A stretch of 64,000 nt of DNA. Origin: Rhizobium sp. BK376. Its GTDB lineage: Bacteria > Pseudomonadota > Alphaproteobacteria > Rhizobiales > Rhizobiaceae. The notes beneath the pieces were generated by a model that ran no database searches, was not told the origin of the DNA, and worked only from the letters and a program-made list of their open reading frames with translations. Of this stretch, positions 16,049 to 27,464 are shown in pieces. Every line of letters starts with the position of its first letter. Position 1 is the stretch's first letter. The stretch lies in contig NZ_SLZG01000002.1 of NCBI RefSeq assembly GCF_004341625.1, positions 736,583 through 800,582 on the forward strand, in the 5' to 3' direction. Position numbers and translations under genes: made by a program.

Positions 16049-16990
16049 TTGACCGATAATATTGGCGATCGAGATACTTTCCTCATTCCCGGATACTTGC
16101 AGAAGAGTATCGGCGAGCGGGCGCTTAATCTCGTCTGGCGGCTGATTTCGCCTTTGCCGGATCGAGCCTACTGCAATCTCAAATACTTCACGATCCGCGG
16201 CAAGTTTCCCAATCTCAAGTCGCCGCAGACGTTCACCGACAAGATGCAGGTGCGCAAGCTCTACGATCGCAATCCGCTTTTCCCGCGCTTCGTCGACAAG
16301 GCCGGTGCCAAGGAACTGATCGCGGAGCGGGTCGGCAGCCAGCATGTCATTCCCACGCAATGGGTGGGGACCGATCTTACCGATGTCGACTGGTCGGCGA
16401 TCACGCTGCCGGCGGTCGTCAAGCCGACGCATGCGAGCGGTGTCGGCCGCTTTCTCTACAGCGATGCCGATATCCGGAAGTTATTGAAGGAAAATCCCTC
16501 GTCGCAATGGCGCGCCATCGACCATGCATCCTACAATCGCGAGTGGGCCTATAGCGGGCTGGAGCGGCGCATCATCATCGAGACGATGCTTCTCGCCGAT
16601 GGTCGCGTTCCCTGGGACTACCGGCTGTTCACCTTTGGCGGCAAGGTTTCCCATATCGAGATCGACATTCGCGAGGGCGGGCAGGGCTATTCCTGCAACT
16701 ACACGACCGAATGGAAGAAGCTGCCTTTCTACGATCCGGACTATCTCGGGCTCTACCCCGGCGAAGTGCCCCGGCCGGCGCGGCTGGAGGAGATGATCCG
16801 CATTGCCGAGACGATTGCCCATGATATCGATTTCGTCCGGGTCGATCTCTACGCTTCCGCCGACTGGGTCTATGTCGGAGAACTCACCTTCTACCCCGGT
16901 GGTGGCTTCGAGGCATTCGAGCCGGCAGAATACGATTCGCTGCTGGGGCAGAAATGGCAGCTCGGCTTCGATCTGCCGGCCAGACCCTAG
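16049..16990 (+). CDS. TupA-like ATP-grasp protein
   Basis: A 313-residue protein with features of the TupA-like ATP-grasp family (PF14305): NLKYFTIRGKFPNLKSPQTFTDKMQ near residues 43-67, LPAVVKPTHASGVGR as the ATP-grasp lysine segment, RLFTFGGKV, and the C-terminal FVRVDLYAS...VYVGELTFYPGGGF metal-binding strand. Bacillus TupA is needed for teichuronopeptide, a polymer of glutamate and glucuronic acid. An amide-forming or glycan-decorating role at the inner membrane is therefore plausible. The start is TTG with AGGAG 13 bases upstream. A mosaic repeat begins at the stop codon. Confidence 0.8.
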   Translation: MTDNIGDRDTFLIPGYLQKSIGERALNLVWRLISPLPDRAYCNLKYFTIRGKFPNLKSPQTFTDKMQVRKLYDRNPLFPRFVDKAGAKELIAERVGSQHVIPTQWVGTDLTDVDWSAITLPAVVKPTHASGVGRFLYSDADIRKLLKENPSSQWRAIDHASYNREWAYSGLERRIIIETMLLADGRVPWDYRLFTFGGKVSHIEIDIREGGQGYSCNYTTEWKKLPFYDPDYLGLYPGEVPRPARLEEMIRIAETIAHDIDFVRVDLYASADWVYVGELTFYPGGGFEAFEPAEYDSLLGQKWQLGFDLPARP

Positions 16991-17090
16991 AGCACTTCCG
17001 CTTTCTTCGAATCACCGAAGCGCTCTATCCCTTTGATTTGACGCAATTCCGAACGCAAAACCACGTCACACTTTTGCTGGAATTGCTCCA
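16989..17090. repeat. RIME-type palindromic intergenic repeat
   Basis: Two adjacent imperfect palindromes fill the gap: AGAGCACTTC...GAAGCGCTCT (16989-17026) and GCAATTCC...GGAATTGC (17043-17086, with inner GCAAAA/TTTTGC). The size and two-palindrome plan match the Rhizobium-specific intergenic mosaic element class. It begins inside the stop codon of the ATP-grasp gene. Confidence 0.75.
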
Positions 17091-17163
17091 GAAGGCCGTA
17101 GACAAATCGGCGCATAGGCGCTTGATAGGGTCGACTAGGATATTTTGGAGGAGAATTTCACCG

Positions 17164-17658
17164 ATGACGATCGACCACGATCTGAGCCGCATTGCGGTGC
17201 AGGAGGAAACACTGCGTTTCGACGCGTTCGACCTTTCAACCGCCTGGGTGCTCGGCAAGCTGCTGCATGACCTTGCGAGCGAGCGCAATCTTGGCGTGGC
17301 GATCGATGTTACTTTCCACTCCATGCCGGTCTTCTACATCGCTTTGCCGGGATCGACGCCCGACAATGCCCAGTGGATCAGGCGCAAGCGGAACATGGTG
17401 CTGCGCTATTTCCGCAGCAGCTATGCGAGCGGCCTGATGCTCGAGAAAGCCGGCAAGAGGGTCGAAGACAATGGTTTGCCGCCGACCGACTACGCCTCGC
17501 ATGGCGGCAGCTTCCCGATCAATGTGAATGGGACGGGTTGCGTGGGGGCCGTTACGGTTTCCGGTCTGCCCCAGCGTGACGACCACAATCTCGTCGTGGA
17601 GGCTCTTGCGCTAATGCTCGGGCACGAGCTTCACAATCTCGCGCTTTCGGAGGGCTGA
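17164..17658 (+). CDS. UPF0303 / heme-degrading-domain (GlcG/HbpS-like) protein
   Basis: A 164-residue cytoplasmic protein of the UPF0303 group within the GlcG/HbpS superfamily, some of which bind or degrade haem. Visible features are the RNMVLRYFRSSYASGL helix, the SHGGSFPI loop and NGTGCVGAVTVSGLPQRDDH, the conserved Gly-rich core. Start is the ATG at 17164 after AGGAGAA. It lies between two palindromic repeats and forms its own unit. The biochemical role is not established. Confidence 0.8.
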   Translation: MTIDHDLSRIAVQEETLRFDAFDLSTAWVLGKLLHDLASERNLGVAIDVTFHSMPVFYIALPGSTPDNAQWIRRKRNMVLRYFRSSYASGLMLEKAGKRVEDNGLPPTDYASHGGSFPINVNGTGCVGAVTVSGLPQRDDHNLVVEALALMLGHELHNLALSEG

Positions 17659-17692
17659 GCGCCTTGGCGAGGGCGGGCGCCCTCGTCTCCGC

Positions 17693-17778
17693 CGTCATGC
17701 TCGGGCCTGCCCCGAGCATCTGCAACGGATGATTTGGTTGCAACATGGCAGATCCTCGGGACAAGCCCGAGGATGACG
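17693..17778. repeat. large inverted repeat, intergenic element
   Basis: Two arms related in opposite orientation, CGTCATGCTCGGGCCTGCCC... (17693-17723) and a second ending ...CCGAGGATGACG (17748-17778), enclose about 24 bases. Each arm is itself a CTCGGG/CCCGAG hairpin. This is the kind of dispersed palindromic element common between rhizobial genes, here between convergent genes. Confidence 0.7.
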
Positions 17779-17789
17779 AATGGTGAGAC

Positions 17790-19046
17790 TCAAACCCTGC
17801 CGCTGGCTTCCCGAATGACCTTCGTCAGGCTGCCGGTTGCCGGGAAGAGCGGGATCAGGCAGGCCTGGAGTGCGTGGTAGATATCGCCCTTGCCTGGGAA
17901 GATTGTGTGGGCGGGCTTCAGGTCTTCCGTCAGTTCCTCGTGCCAGCCGCCATTCTTGTGATCGAGGAAATTCCGGCCGATGACGCCCCAGATCTTGCGG
18001 TAGCTTGCCTCGTGGAAATCGCTCGGATCATTCTCGTTGAGGAAGTGCGCCGCGCCCGCGCCCTCACAGGCCGGCCACCACAGCTTCTCGCGCTTTGCGG
18101 GGGTGTCGTTCCAGTCAAGCGTATAGAAGAAGCCGCCCTTGTCATTGTCCCAGCCCAGTGACATGGATTGTGCGAATAGAGCGCGCGCCGCATCCGGCAT
18201 CCAGTCGTGGCGCTTGCCGCCGAGTGCCCAGAGCTGCAGCGTCAGCCGCGCCCATTCGAGCCAATGGCCCGGCGTCGTGCCTGACGGGCGGAACATCTCG
18301 TTGCCGCGATAATTCTTGTCGAGCACCCACTGTGCGTTGAAGTGCTCTGCGACGCGCCAATCGACCGAACCGGCGGAACGGCGGATGATGAGATCGGCGA
18401 TGCTTTCGGCCTTGGTCAGATATTCCTTGTCGCCCGTCGCTTCAAAGGCCGCCATCAGAGCTTCAGTCAGATGCATGTTGGAGTTCTGGCCGCGATAAGT
18501 GCCGCCGTCGATCGGCGACCAATCTTGATTATATTCTTCCTTGATCGCACCGTGTTCGGCTTCCCAGAACTTCGTGTTCAGGATCTCGGTGACGTCGGCG
18601 ATCATTCCATCGGCGAGTGGATGGCCGACTGTTTTGGCGGAGGAGGCGGCGAGCAGCACGAAGGCATGGCCATAGCCCTGCTTGCTCGAATCGACCTGGC
18701 CGTCATTGTTGCGCGACCAGCAATAGCCGCCGAACTTTTCATCGCGATGCCGGTTCCAGAGATAGGTCATGCCGTGATCGACGATTTCGTCGGCGCCGGG
18801 ACGACCGAGCAGCGAGCCGACGGCGAAGCAGTGGATCATGCGGGCGGTGAGGTGGACGCTGCGAAGCGGATTGACGGCATCGAGCGGGTTGCCGACATCG
18901 TCCATGTCGTGAAAGCCACCCGTGGCGTTGACGCCGTTATACTGGAAGAAGTCGAAAAGTCCGTTCGCCTGATCGAGAAGCCAGCGGCGATGGTAGTCGC
19001 GCGTGGTCCAGTTTCCGAGTTTTGGCGATTCTGCTTCGAGATTCAT
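17790..19046 (-). CDS. AGE-family sugar epimerase/isomerase
   Basis: A 418-residue (alpha/alpha)6-barrel protein of the N-acylglucosamine 2-epimerase family, which includes mannose and sulfoquinovose isomerases (YihS). Active-site segments are visible: RMIHCFA, NSNMHLTEALMAAFEATGD, the EMFRPSGTTPGHWLEWARL stretch with PGHxxE, and a late GKGDIYHALQA His. The start is the ATG at 19046, because the ATG at 19052 abuts the GGAGG ribosome binding site. The substrate is probably a free or modified hexose; no sugar operon flanks it. It ends against a palindromic repeat. Confidence 0.85.
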   Translation of the reverse strand: MNLEAESPKLGNWTTRDYHRRWLLDQANGLFDFFQYNGVNATGGFHDMDDVGNPLDAVNPLRSVHLTARMIHCFAVGSLLGRPGADEIVDHGMTYLWNRHRDEKFGGYCWSRNNDGQVDSSKQGYGHAFVLLAASSAKTVGHPLADGMIADVTEILNTKFWEAEHGAIKEEYNQDWSPIDGGTYRGQNSNMHLTEALMAAFEATGDKEYLTKAESIADLIIRRSAGSVDWRVAEHFNAQWVLDKNYRGNEMFRPSGTTPGHWLEWARLTLQLWALGGKRHDWMPDAARALFAQSMSLGWDNDKGGFFYTLDWNDTPAKREKLWWPACEGAGAAHFLNENDPSDFHEASYRKIWGVIGRNFLDHKNGGWHEELTEDLKPAHTIFPGKGDIYHALQACLIPLFPATGSLTKVIREASGRV

Positions 19047-19157
19047 GCTCATCCTCCGACTCCCTCCATAGGTTTGTTGCCATTTCTATATAGAGCGCCC
19101 GGTGGGATGTCACGGTCACGAAGGGGCTTGTGATCGATAGATCGATGCATAGATATG

Positions 19158-19180
19158 TTGACATAAAGATATCTTTATGT
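19158..19180 (+). promoter_or_regulatory. metH promoter -35 with 20-bp palindromic operator
   Basis: A perfect 20-bp palindrome, ACATAAAGATATCTTTATGT (19161-19180), overlaps a consensus TTGACA -35 box (19158-19163), 42 bp before the metH ATG. Nineteen of the 20 bases recur at 61401-61420 upstream of the ArsR-methyltransferase regulator and metF. A repressor bound here would block RNA polymerase. SahR-type ArsR regulators are known to control methionine-cycle genes in Proteobacteria; assignment to this protein is inference. Confidence 0.75.
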
Positions 19181-19222
19181 GATTTGATTGCGAAGTCGCA
19201 ATCAGGCTAAAGGAGTCCGCTC

Positions 19223-22996
<3,774 letters not shown>

Positions 22997-23165
22997 GGGG
23001 CGGGGCATTTTCCCAAATCCAGGGGCGGCATATTTAGATGCAATGCGGCTGGGAGATTGATTCATCTTGCGGCCGTAAGCATTTGATCGAGAATCGAAAT
23101 CGACGTCTGAGACAATTTGCACAGTGAGCAGATAGAAATAAACGCCCCTTCATTATATATATATA

Positions 23166-23176
23166 GCTAAGTTAGC
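23166..23176. promoter_or_regulatory. putative operator of the toxin-antitoxin pair
   Basis: The short palindrome GCTAAGTTAGC follows an alternating TATATATATATA tract (23154-23165) that could serve as the -10 region, 13 bases before the antitoxin ATG. Type II antitoxins usually repress their own promoter at such palindromes. Confidence 0.4.
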
Positions 23177-23189
23177 CAAGGAGCTGTCG

Positions 23190-23423
23190 ATGCAATTTAC
23201 CGTTCACGCCGCAAAAACAAATCTGTCGAAACTCATCGATGCTGCGCTGTCCGGCGAAGAGGTTATCATTGCCAAGGGCAGCAAGCCTGTCGTGAAAATC
23301 GTTCCCATTGAACAGGCCTCGTTTAGGATCGGCATCCTCAAAGGTAAGCTTACCGGAGAGGGGCCCGATTTCTTCGAGCCTATGCGTGAAGATGAACTTG
23401 GGCTTTGGGAAGGCGCCGAGTGA
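23190..23423 (+). CDS. Phd/YefM-family antitoxin
   Basis: A 77-residue protein. The N-terminal MQFTVHAAKTNLSKLIDAAL and EEVIIAKGSKPVVKIVPI match the DNA-binding Phd/YefM fold used by antitoxins, and the acidic C-terminus (EPMREDELGLWEGAE) would wrap the toxin. A strong AAGGAG site precedes the ATG. Its TGA overlaps the GTG start of the PIN-domain toxin, so the two are translationally coupled with the antitoxin first, the classic type II order. Confidence 0.88.
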   Translation: MQFTVHAAKTNLSKLIDAALSGEEVIIAKGSKPVVKIVPIEQASFRIGILKGKLTGEGPDFFEPMREDELGLWEGAE

Positions 23424-23821
23424 GTTCATTCCTACTGGACACACATGCCTGGGCATGGTCGCTAACGGGCGATGCGCGTCTTTCGCCGAGAGCGGTTGAA
23501 CTCATCGAGGGGGCTGAGAATGTTTTCGTCAGCCCAATCAGCCTGTTTGAAATCGGTCAGAAAGTGCGCATCGGCAAGTGGCCGGAGATGGCGCCCTTCG
23601 TTGACAGGTTGCCCGGGCTGCTTCAGGAGCAGGGCGGACGAATAGCTGCGATGACACCCGAAATATGTCTTGGCGCGTCGATGCTGACCTGGAACCATCG
23701 CGATCCTTTCGACCGGTTTCTCGCGGCTACAGCAATCGAAAATCGGATTGCGATCATCTCGGCAGACTTGGTTTTCGACGGTCTTGCCGATCATGATGGT
23801 TGGATTGCCCGGCTTTGGTGA
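23420..23821 (+). CDS. PIN-domain toxin (VapC-like)
   Basis: A 133-residue PIN-domain ribonuclease. Conserved acidic residues are visible in SSFLLDTHAWAW (first Asp), SLFEIGQK (Glu), NHRDPFDRFLAATAI (Asp pair) and IISADLVFD. Such toxins cleave tRNA or rRNA in a Mg2+-dependent way when freed from the antitoxin. The GTG at 23420 overlaps the antitoxin stop (GTGA). The gene converges on the GntR regulator with only two bases between stop codons. Confidence 0.88.
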   Translation: MSSFLLDTHAWAWSLTGDARLSPRAVELIEGAENVFVSPISLFEIGQKVRIGKWPEMAPFVDRLPGLLQEQGGRIAAMTPEICLGASMLTWNHRDPFDRFLAATAIENRIAIISADLVFDGLADHDGWIARLW

Positions 23822-23823
23822 CC

Positions 23824-24588
23824 TCAGCTCGGCCCAATCGTCAACTCGGCGACAAAGTCATAGGCATCGCCGCGATATAACGAGCGGGTGAATTCCACCG
23901 CGCGGCCGGAGCCGAGATAGGAGATACGCTCAATCGAAAGGCCTGCGGCGCCGACCGGTACGCCGAGCAGCCCGGCGTCGGCTTCCTTCATGTTCGTTGC
24001 GGAAATCCGCTGGACGGCACGAACCGGGCGGACCTGGCGGCGCTCCAGTTCGGCATAGAGCGAACTGGTGACGGTCGACGGGTCAGGCAGGAATTCGCCG
24101 GAAACGCTGGCGTGTTCGATGGCGAGCGGCTGGTCGTCGGCGATTCGCAGGCGGCTGAGGCGGGAGACCTTTGTGTCCGCCGCCAGTCCGAGAATCATCA
24201 TTTCATCGGGCGAGGGGGTGTGGATGCCCTTGTGCAGCCATTCGGAGCGGGCCTTCATGCCGCGCCGCGCCATGTCTTCCGTGAACGAGGTCAGCTGCGA
24301 AAGCCGTTGCTCCACTTTCGACACTGGCTTGGTCACGAAGGTGCCGGAGCCGTGGCGGCGAACAAGGACGCCTTCGGCGACGAGGTCATCGATGGCTTTG
24401 CGCACGGTCACGCGGCTCACGGCGGCGTATTCTGCGATATCGCGTTCCGGTGGCAGCGCATCGCCGTGCTTCAGCGTTCCGGCCTTGACCGCGTCTTCCA
24501 GCGTTCGCCGCAGCTTGACGTAGAGCGGGCCGGTGCCACCAGCGAGGAGGCGCTCAGGAGAAAATATGTGGGTGAGGTCTTCGGTCAT
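23824..24588 (-). CDS. GntR-family regulator with UTRA ligand domain
   Basis: A 254-residue regulator. The N-terminal winged helix (LYVKLRRTLEDAVKAGTL, PPERDIAEYAAVSRVTVRKA, VRRHGSGTFV) is followed by a UTRA effector domain (LTSFTEDMARRGM, LSRLRIADDQPLAIEHASV, AVEFTRSLYRGDAYDFV). This HutC/NagR-type architecture commonly senses sugar phosphates such as GlcN6P. Its ATG overlaps the stop of the kinase gene (ATGA), so the two are one operon. It likely controls this operon and the divergent ABC transporter through motifs in 25467-26010. Confidence 0.88.
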   Translation of the reverse strand: MTEDLTHIFSPERLLAGGTGPLYVKLRRTLEDAVKAGTLKHGDALPPERDIAEYAAVSRVTVRKAIDDLVAEGVLVRRHGSGTFVTKPVSKVEQRLSQLTSFTEDMARRGMKARSEWLHKGIHTPSPDEMMILGLAADTKVSRLSRLRIADDQPLAIEHASVSGEFLPDPSTVTSSLYAELERRQVRPVRAVQRISATNMKEADAGLLGVPVGAAGLSIERISYLGSGRAVEFTRSLYRGDAYDFVAELTIGPS

Positions 24589-25466
24589 GCCCGGACCCCT
24601 TCTTCTCTGGCGAGATCGACCGCAAAGGCGACGGCGCCCTGCAAGGCGTCGCCCTTCGGCTCCGCCATCAGGGTCTGATGGCTGGTGGCGAGCCGCGACC
24701 TGTAGGCGCCGGCGAGACCGCCGAGAAGGCAGATCGCGCGGCACTCCGGCCAGAGCAGCGACTGGATCGTATCATCGATATCGCGCGCCGCCTTGCTGAC
24801 AATGGCAAGCGCAACGGGATCGTTGCGTTCGGCATGGCCGAAGACGAGTGGGGCGTAGCGGGCGAAATCCTTGGGCTTCGATATGTGGGCGAATTCCACC
24901 ACCTTTTGTGGATCGTTGCCAAATTCGGCCATTACCAGTGTCGTGACGGGTGTGGCGGGGTAAACACCGTCATGGGAGAGGAGGGCGGCTTCAAGCAGGT
25001 CGCGTCCGAGGCGTGCGCCGCTTGCCTGATCGCCGACCACGAAGCCCCATCCGCCGATCTCGGTCACCTTGCCATCACGCCGCGCGCTGTAGACCGAGCC
25101 GGTGCCGAAAGCGCCGACGACACCGTCACCATCACCAAGGGCGCCCTGTAGCGCGATCAGCGAATCCGTGACGACGCGGCTTCTGGCGAAGGGAAGGGAT
25201 GCCTGGATGCAGGCGCCATAGGGGCCGACATTGGCGCCCGCGACGCCCAGCACGACGCTTGCCTTGTCGATGTCGGATACGGGCAATCCGGCGCCCTGAA
25301 ATGCTGCCTTGGCGGACTCGACGATATTGGCAAGGGCTCCTTCCGGATCAGACATGATGTTGGCGGCGCCGGCCTTGCCGGTGCCGAGAATATTGCCCGT
25401 TCTGTCTGCCACAGCGGCACGGCAGCTTGTCCCGCCGCCGTCGATGCCGATCGCAAACCCTGTCAT
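24585..25466 (-). CDS. N-acetylglucosamine kinase-like BadF/BadG-family ATPase
   Basis: A 293-residue ASKHA-fold kinase. Phosphate-1 motif GIDGGGTSCRAAVAD is at residues 7-21, ADIM-type AANIMSDPEGAL follows, and GAFGTGSVYSARR with EIGGWGFVVGDQASGARLG matches GlcNAc/glucosamine kinases. C-terminal ICLLGGLAGAYRSRL is the adenosine motif. It would phosphorylate an imported amino sugar or glucose-type sugar in the cytoplasm. It is co-transcribed with the GntR/UTRA gene and divergent from an ABC sugar importer. Confidence 0.82.
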   Translation of the reverse strand: MTGFAIGIDGGGTSCRAAVADRTGNILGTGKAGAANIMSDPEGALANIVESAKAAFQGAGLPVSDIDKASVVLGVAGANVGPYGACIQASLPFARSRVVTDSLIALQGALGDGDGVVGAFGTGSVYSARRDGKVTEIGGWGFVVGDQASGARLGRDLLEAALLSHDGVYPATPVTTLVMAEFGNDPQKVVEFAHISKPKDFARYAPLVFGHAERNDPVALAIVSKAARDIDDTIQSLLWPECRAICLLGGLAGAYRSRLATSHQTLMAEPKGDALQGAVAFAVDLAREEGVRA

Positions 25467-26010
25467 CTGACCCTCCGGATGCCGTCAGTTCCCTTTTTTC
25501 TTTACAATACCAAAAAAATACCATTTACCAAGAGGTAGGCCCTGGCTTTATTTTTGCAGTTATCATACTGTTTTTGCTGATGAAAATTTTTAAAGACGAT
25601 TTTCTGGCGCCAAAAAGTTAAATTCGGCTGGACAATTGGTATTTTTTTGGCCTTAATTCTTCCCAAGGGAACAGTGCAGGCAAGCATCGGCGGAACCGGC
25701 AAAAAATAGCCGGAAGGCCCTCGAAAAGATGGTGGACCTAGCCGTTGTCAGGTGAGCATGGATCTTTCGGGATGCCATCGCCATTGGCCGGCACGTGTTG
25801 TTTCCCCTTGAAAGAATTCCTTGCGCTCCGGCTGGGATGCCGGCGTGCGAAGAGACGGGCGGCTTCGGGAAGAGAGCCCAAGCGCCCTTGCGCATTCGGA
25901 GCCGGCAAGATTGGCGGCTCCGCTGGGGCGTTGGCTGTTTCCTCAGGCACGCCAATTGCTTGTTTCAGACCGAGAACAGCGCTTTCGAGCGCGTAAACAA
26001 GGAGAGGGAA
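25467..26010. promoter_or_regulatory. divergent control region with inverted 14-bp motif pair
   Basis: This 544-bp gap separates the kinase-regulator operon from the ABC operon. The sequence CCAAAAAAATACCA (25510-25523) recurs exactly inverted as TGGTATTTTTTTGG (25637-25650); the first copy is part of a direct ATACCA repeat. These are candidate sites for the GntR/UTRA regulator. A CCGGC/GCCGG hairpin lies at 25696-25713. The stretch from 25714 to 26010 shows no gene or clear motif except the ribosome binding site AGGAGAGGGAA. Confidence 0.55.
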
Positions 26011-27270
26011 ATGAAAAATACTGTTCTGAAAAGCTTGCTCCTCGCATCCAGCCTTCTGGCAACGGGTGGCTTTGCTCATGCGGCCGACGTAACGCTGAAC
26101 GTCGAAAGCTGGCGCAATGACGACCTGCAGATCTGGCAGCAGAAGATCATCCCGGCTTTCGAAGCCAAGAACCCGGGCATCAAGATCACTTTCTCGCCGA
26201 CTGCACCGACCGAATATGACGCTGCAACCGACGCAAAGCTTGCTGCTGGTTCGGCAGGCGACATCATCACCTGCCGCCCGTTCGACAAGTCGCTCGGCCT
26301 TTTCAAGGCTGGCAACCTGACAAGCCTCAACGACCTGCCGGGTATGGAGAACTTCTCAGCTGTCGCCAAGGCCGCCTGGACCACCGACGATGGCAAGACG
26401 ACCTTCTGCGTGCCGATGGCTTCGGTCATCCACGGCTTCATCTACAACAAGGACGCTTTCGACAAGCTCGGCATCAAGGTCCCGACGACCCGCGACGAGT
26501 TCTTCGCAGCGCTCGACAAGATCAAGGCTGACGGCACCTACATCCCGCTGGCCATGGGCACGAAGGATCTCTGGGAAGCCGCAACCATGGGCTACCAGAA
26601 CATCGGCCCGAACTACTGGAAGGGCGAAGATGGCCGCAAGGCTCTGATCGACGGCAAGCAGAAGCTGACGGATGCCGATTGGGTCGCTCCCTACCAGGAA
26701 CTCGCCAAGTGGAAGCCTTACCTCGGTGATGGCTTCGAGGCTCAGTCCTACTCTGACAGCCAGAACCTCTTCACGCTCGGCCGTGCCGCCATCTATCCGG
26801 CCGGTTCGTGGGAAATCGCGCTGTTCAACAGCCAGGCTCAGTTCAAGATGGGCGCATTCCCGCCGCCGGTCGCCAAAGCTGGTGACACCGCCTACATCTC
26901 CGACCATCCGGATATCGGCGTCGGCATGAACGCAAAGACCACGCATCCGGAAGAAGCCAAGAAGTTCCTCACCTGGGTTGCCTCGCCGGAATTCGCTGAA
27001 ATCTACGCGAACTCGCTGCCGGGCTTCTTCAGCCTGAACTCCAAGGACGTGAAGATGGCCGATCCGCTCGCTCAGGAATTCGTTTCCTGGCGCAAGGATC
27101 ACCAGTCGACGGTCCGCTCGACCTATCAGATCCTGTCGCGCGGCACGCCGAACCTTGAAAACGTAACGTGGACCGAATCCGCGAACGTCATCAATGGCAC
27201 GGATACGCCGGATGCTGCTGCCAAGAAGCTGCAGGACGGTCTCGACAGCTGGTACAAGCCGGGCAAGTAA
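26011..27270 (+). CDS. ABC transporter sugar-binding protein
   Basis: A 419-residue periplasmic solute-binding protein of family 1 (MalE/UgpB-like). A signal peptide covers residues 1-24 (ending GFAHA), and the mature part starts ADVTLNVESW. Typical hinge and sugar-stacking regions include PTEYDAATDAKLAAGSAGD, GFIYNKDAFDKLGIKVP and YPAGSWEI. A strong ribosome binding site precedes ATG 26011; the open frame extends upstream but lacks signals. Synonymous codon choice is highly biased to C/G third positions, as in abundant proteins. The ligand is probably an oligosaccharide or amino sugar, given the adjacent kinase. Confidence 0.9.
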   Translation: MKNTVLKSLLLASSLLATGGFAHAADVTLNVESWRNDDLQIWQQKIIPAFEAKNPGIKITFSPTAPTEYDAATDAKLAAGSAGDIITCRPFDKSLGLFKAGNLTSLNDLPGMENFSAVAKAAWTTDDGKTTFCVPMASVIHGFIYNKDAFDKLGIKVPTTRDEFFAALDKIKADGTYIPLAMGTKDLWEAATMGYQNIGPNYWKGEDGRKALIDGKQKLTDADWVAPYQELAKWKPYLGDGFEAQSYSDSQNLFTLGRAAIYPAGSWEIALFNSQAQFKMGAFPPPVAKAGDTAYISDHPDIGVGMNAKTTHPEEAKKFLTWVASPEFAEIYANSLPGFFSLNSKDVKMADPLAQEFVSWRKDHQSTVRSTYQILSRGTPNLENVTWTESANVINGTDTPDAAAKKLQDGLDSWYKPGK

Positions 27271-27281
27271 GCCTCAATGAC

Positions 27282-27309
27282 AGAGGGCGGCGCGTTATCG
27301 TCGCCCTCT
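27282..27309 (+). terminator. intercistronic hairpin after binding-protein gene
   Basis: The stem AGAGGGCG/CGCCCTCT with an inner GCG/CGT region lies 12 bases after the stop codon and lacks a T-run. Hairpins here usually protect the binding-protein mRNA or partly terminate transcription so that permeases are made in smaller amounts. Confidence 0.6.
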
Positions 27310-27464
27310 ATCCTGTGTTCGTCACAGACATTCCGTCATGCGAACGAAGTCTTCGCATGAAAGAGTCTCCCGCTGCTGCACAAGCATTATCCGATTCCTG
27401 ATGCGTCCAGACCATGTCGTGGGCAGGGATGGGGAGAGAACGAAGCCAAAGCGAGCCTGAACCA

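Noticed and set aside
16989..17778. CRISPR array or insertion-sequence ends
   Set aside because: Only two unrelated palindromic elements, no spacer periodicity, no transposase frame and no target duplications visible.
25795..26010. N-terminal extension of the sugar-binding protein
   Set aside because: The extra 72 residues precede a perfect signal peptide and strong ribosome binding site at 26011, so they are not translated as part of it.
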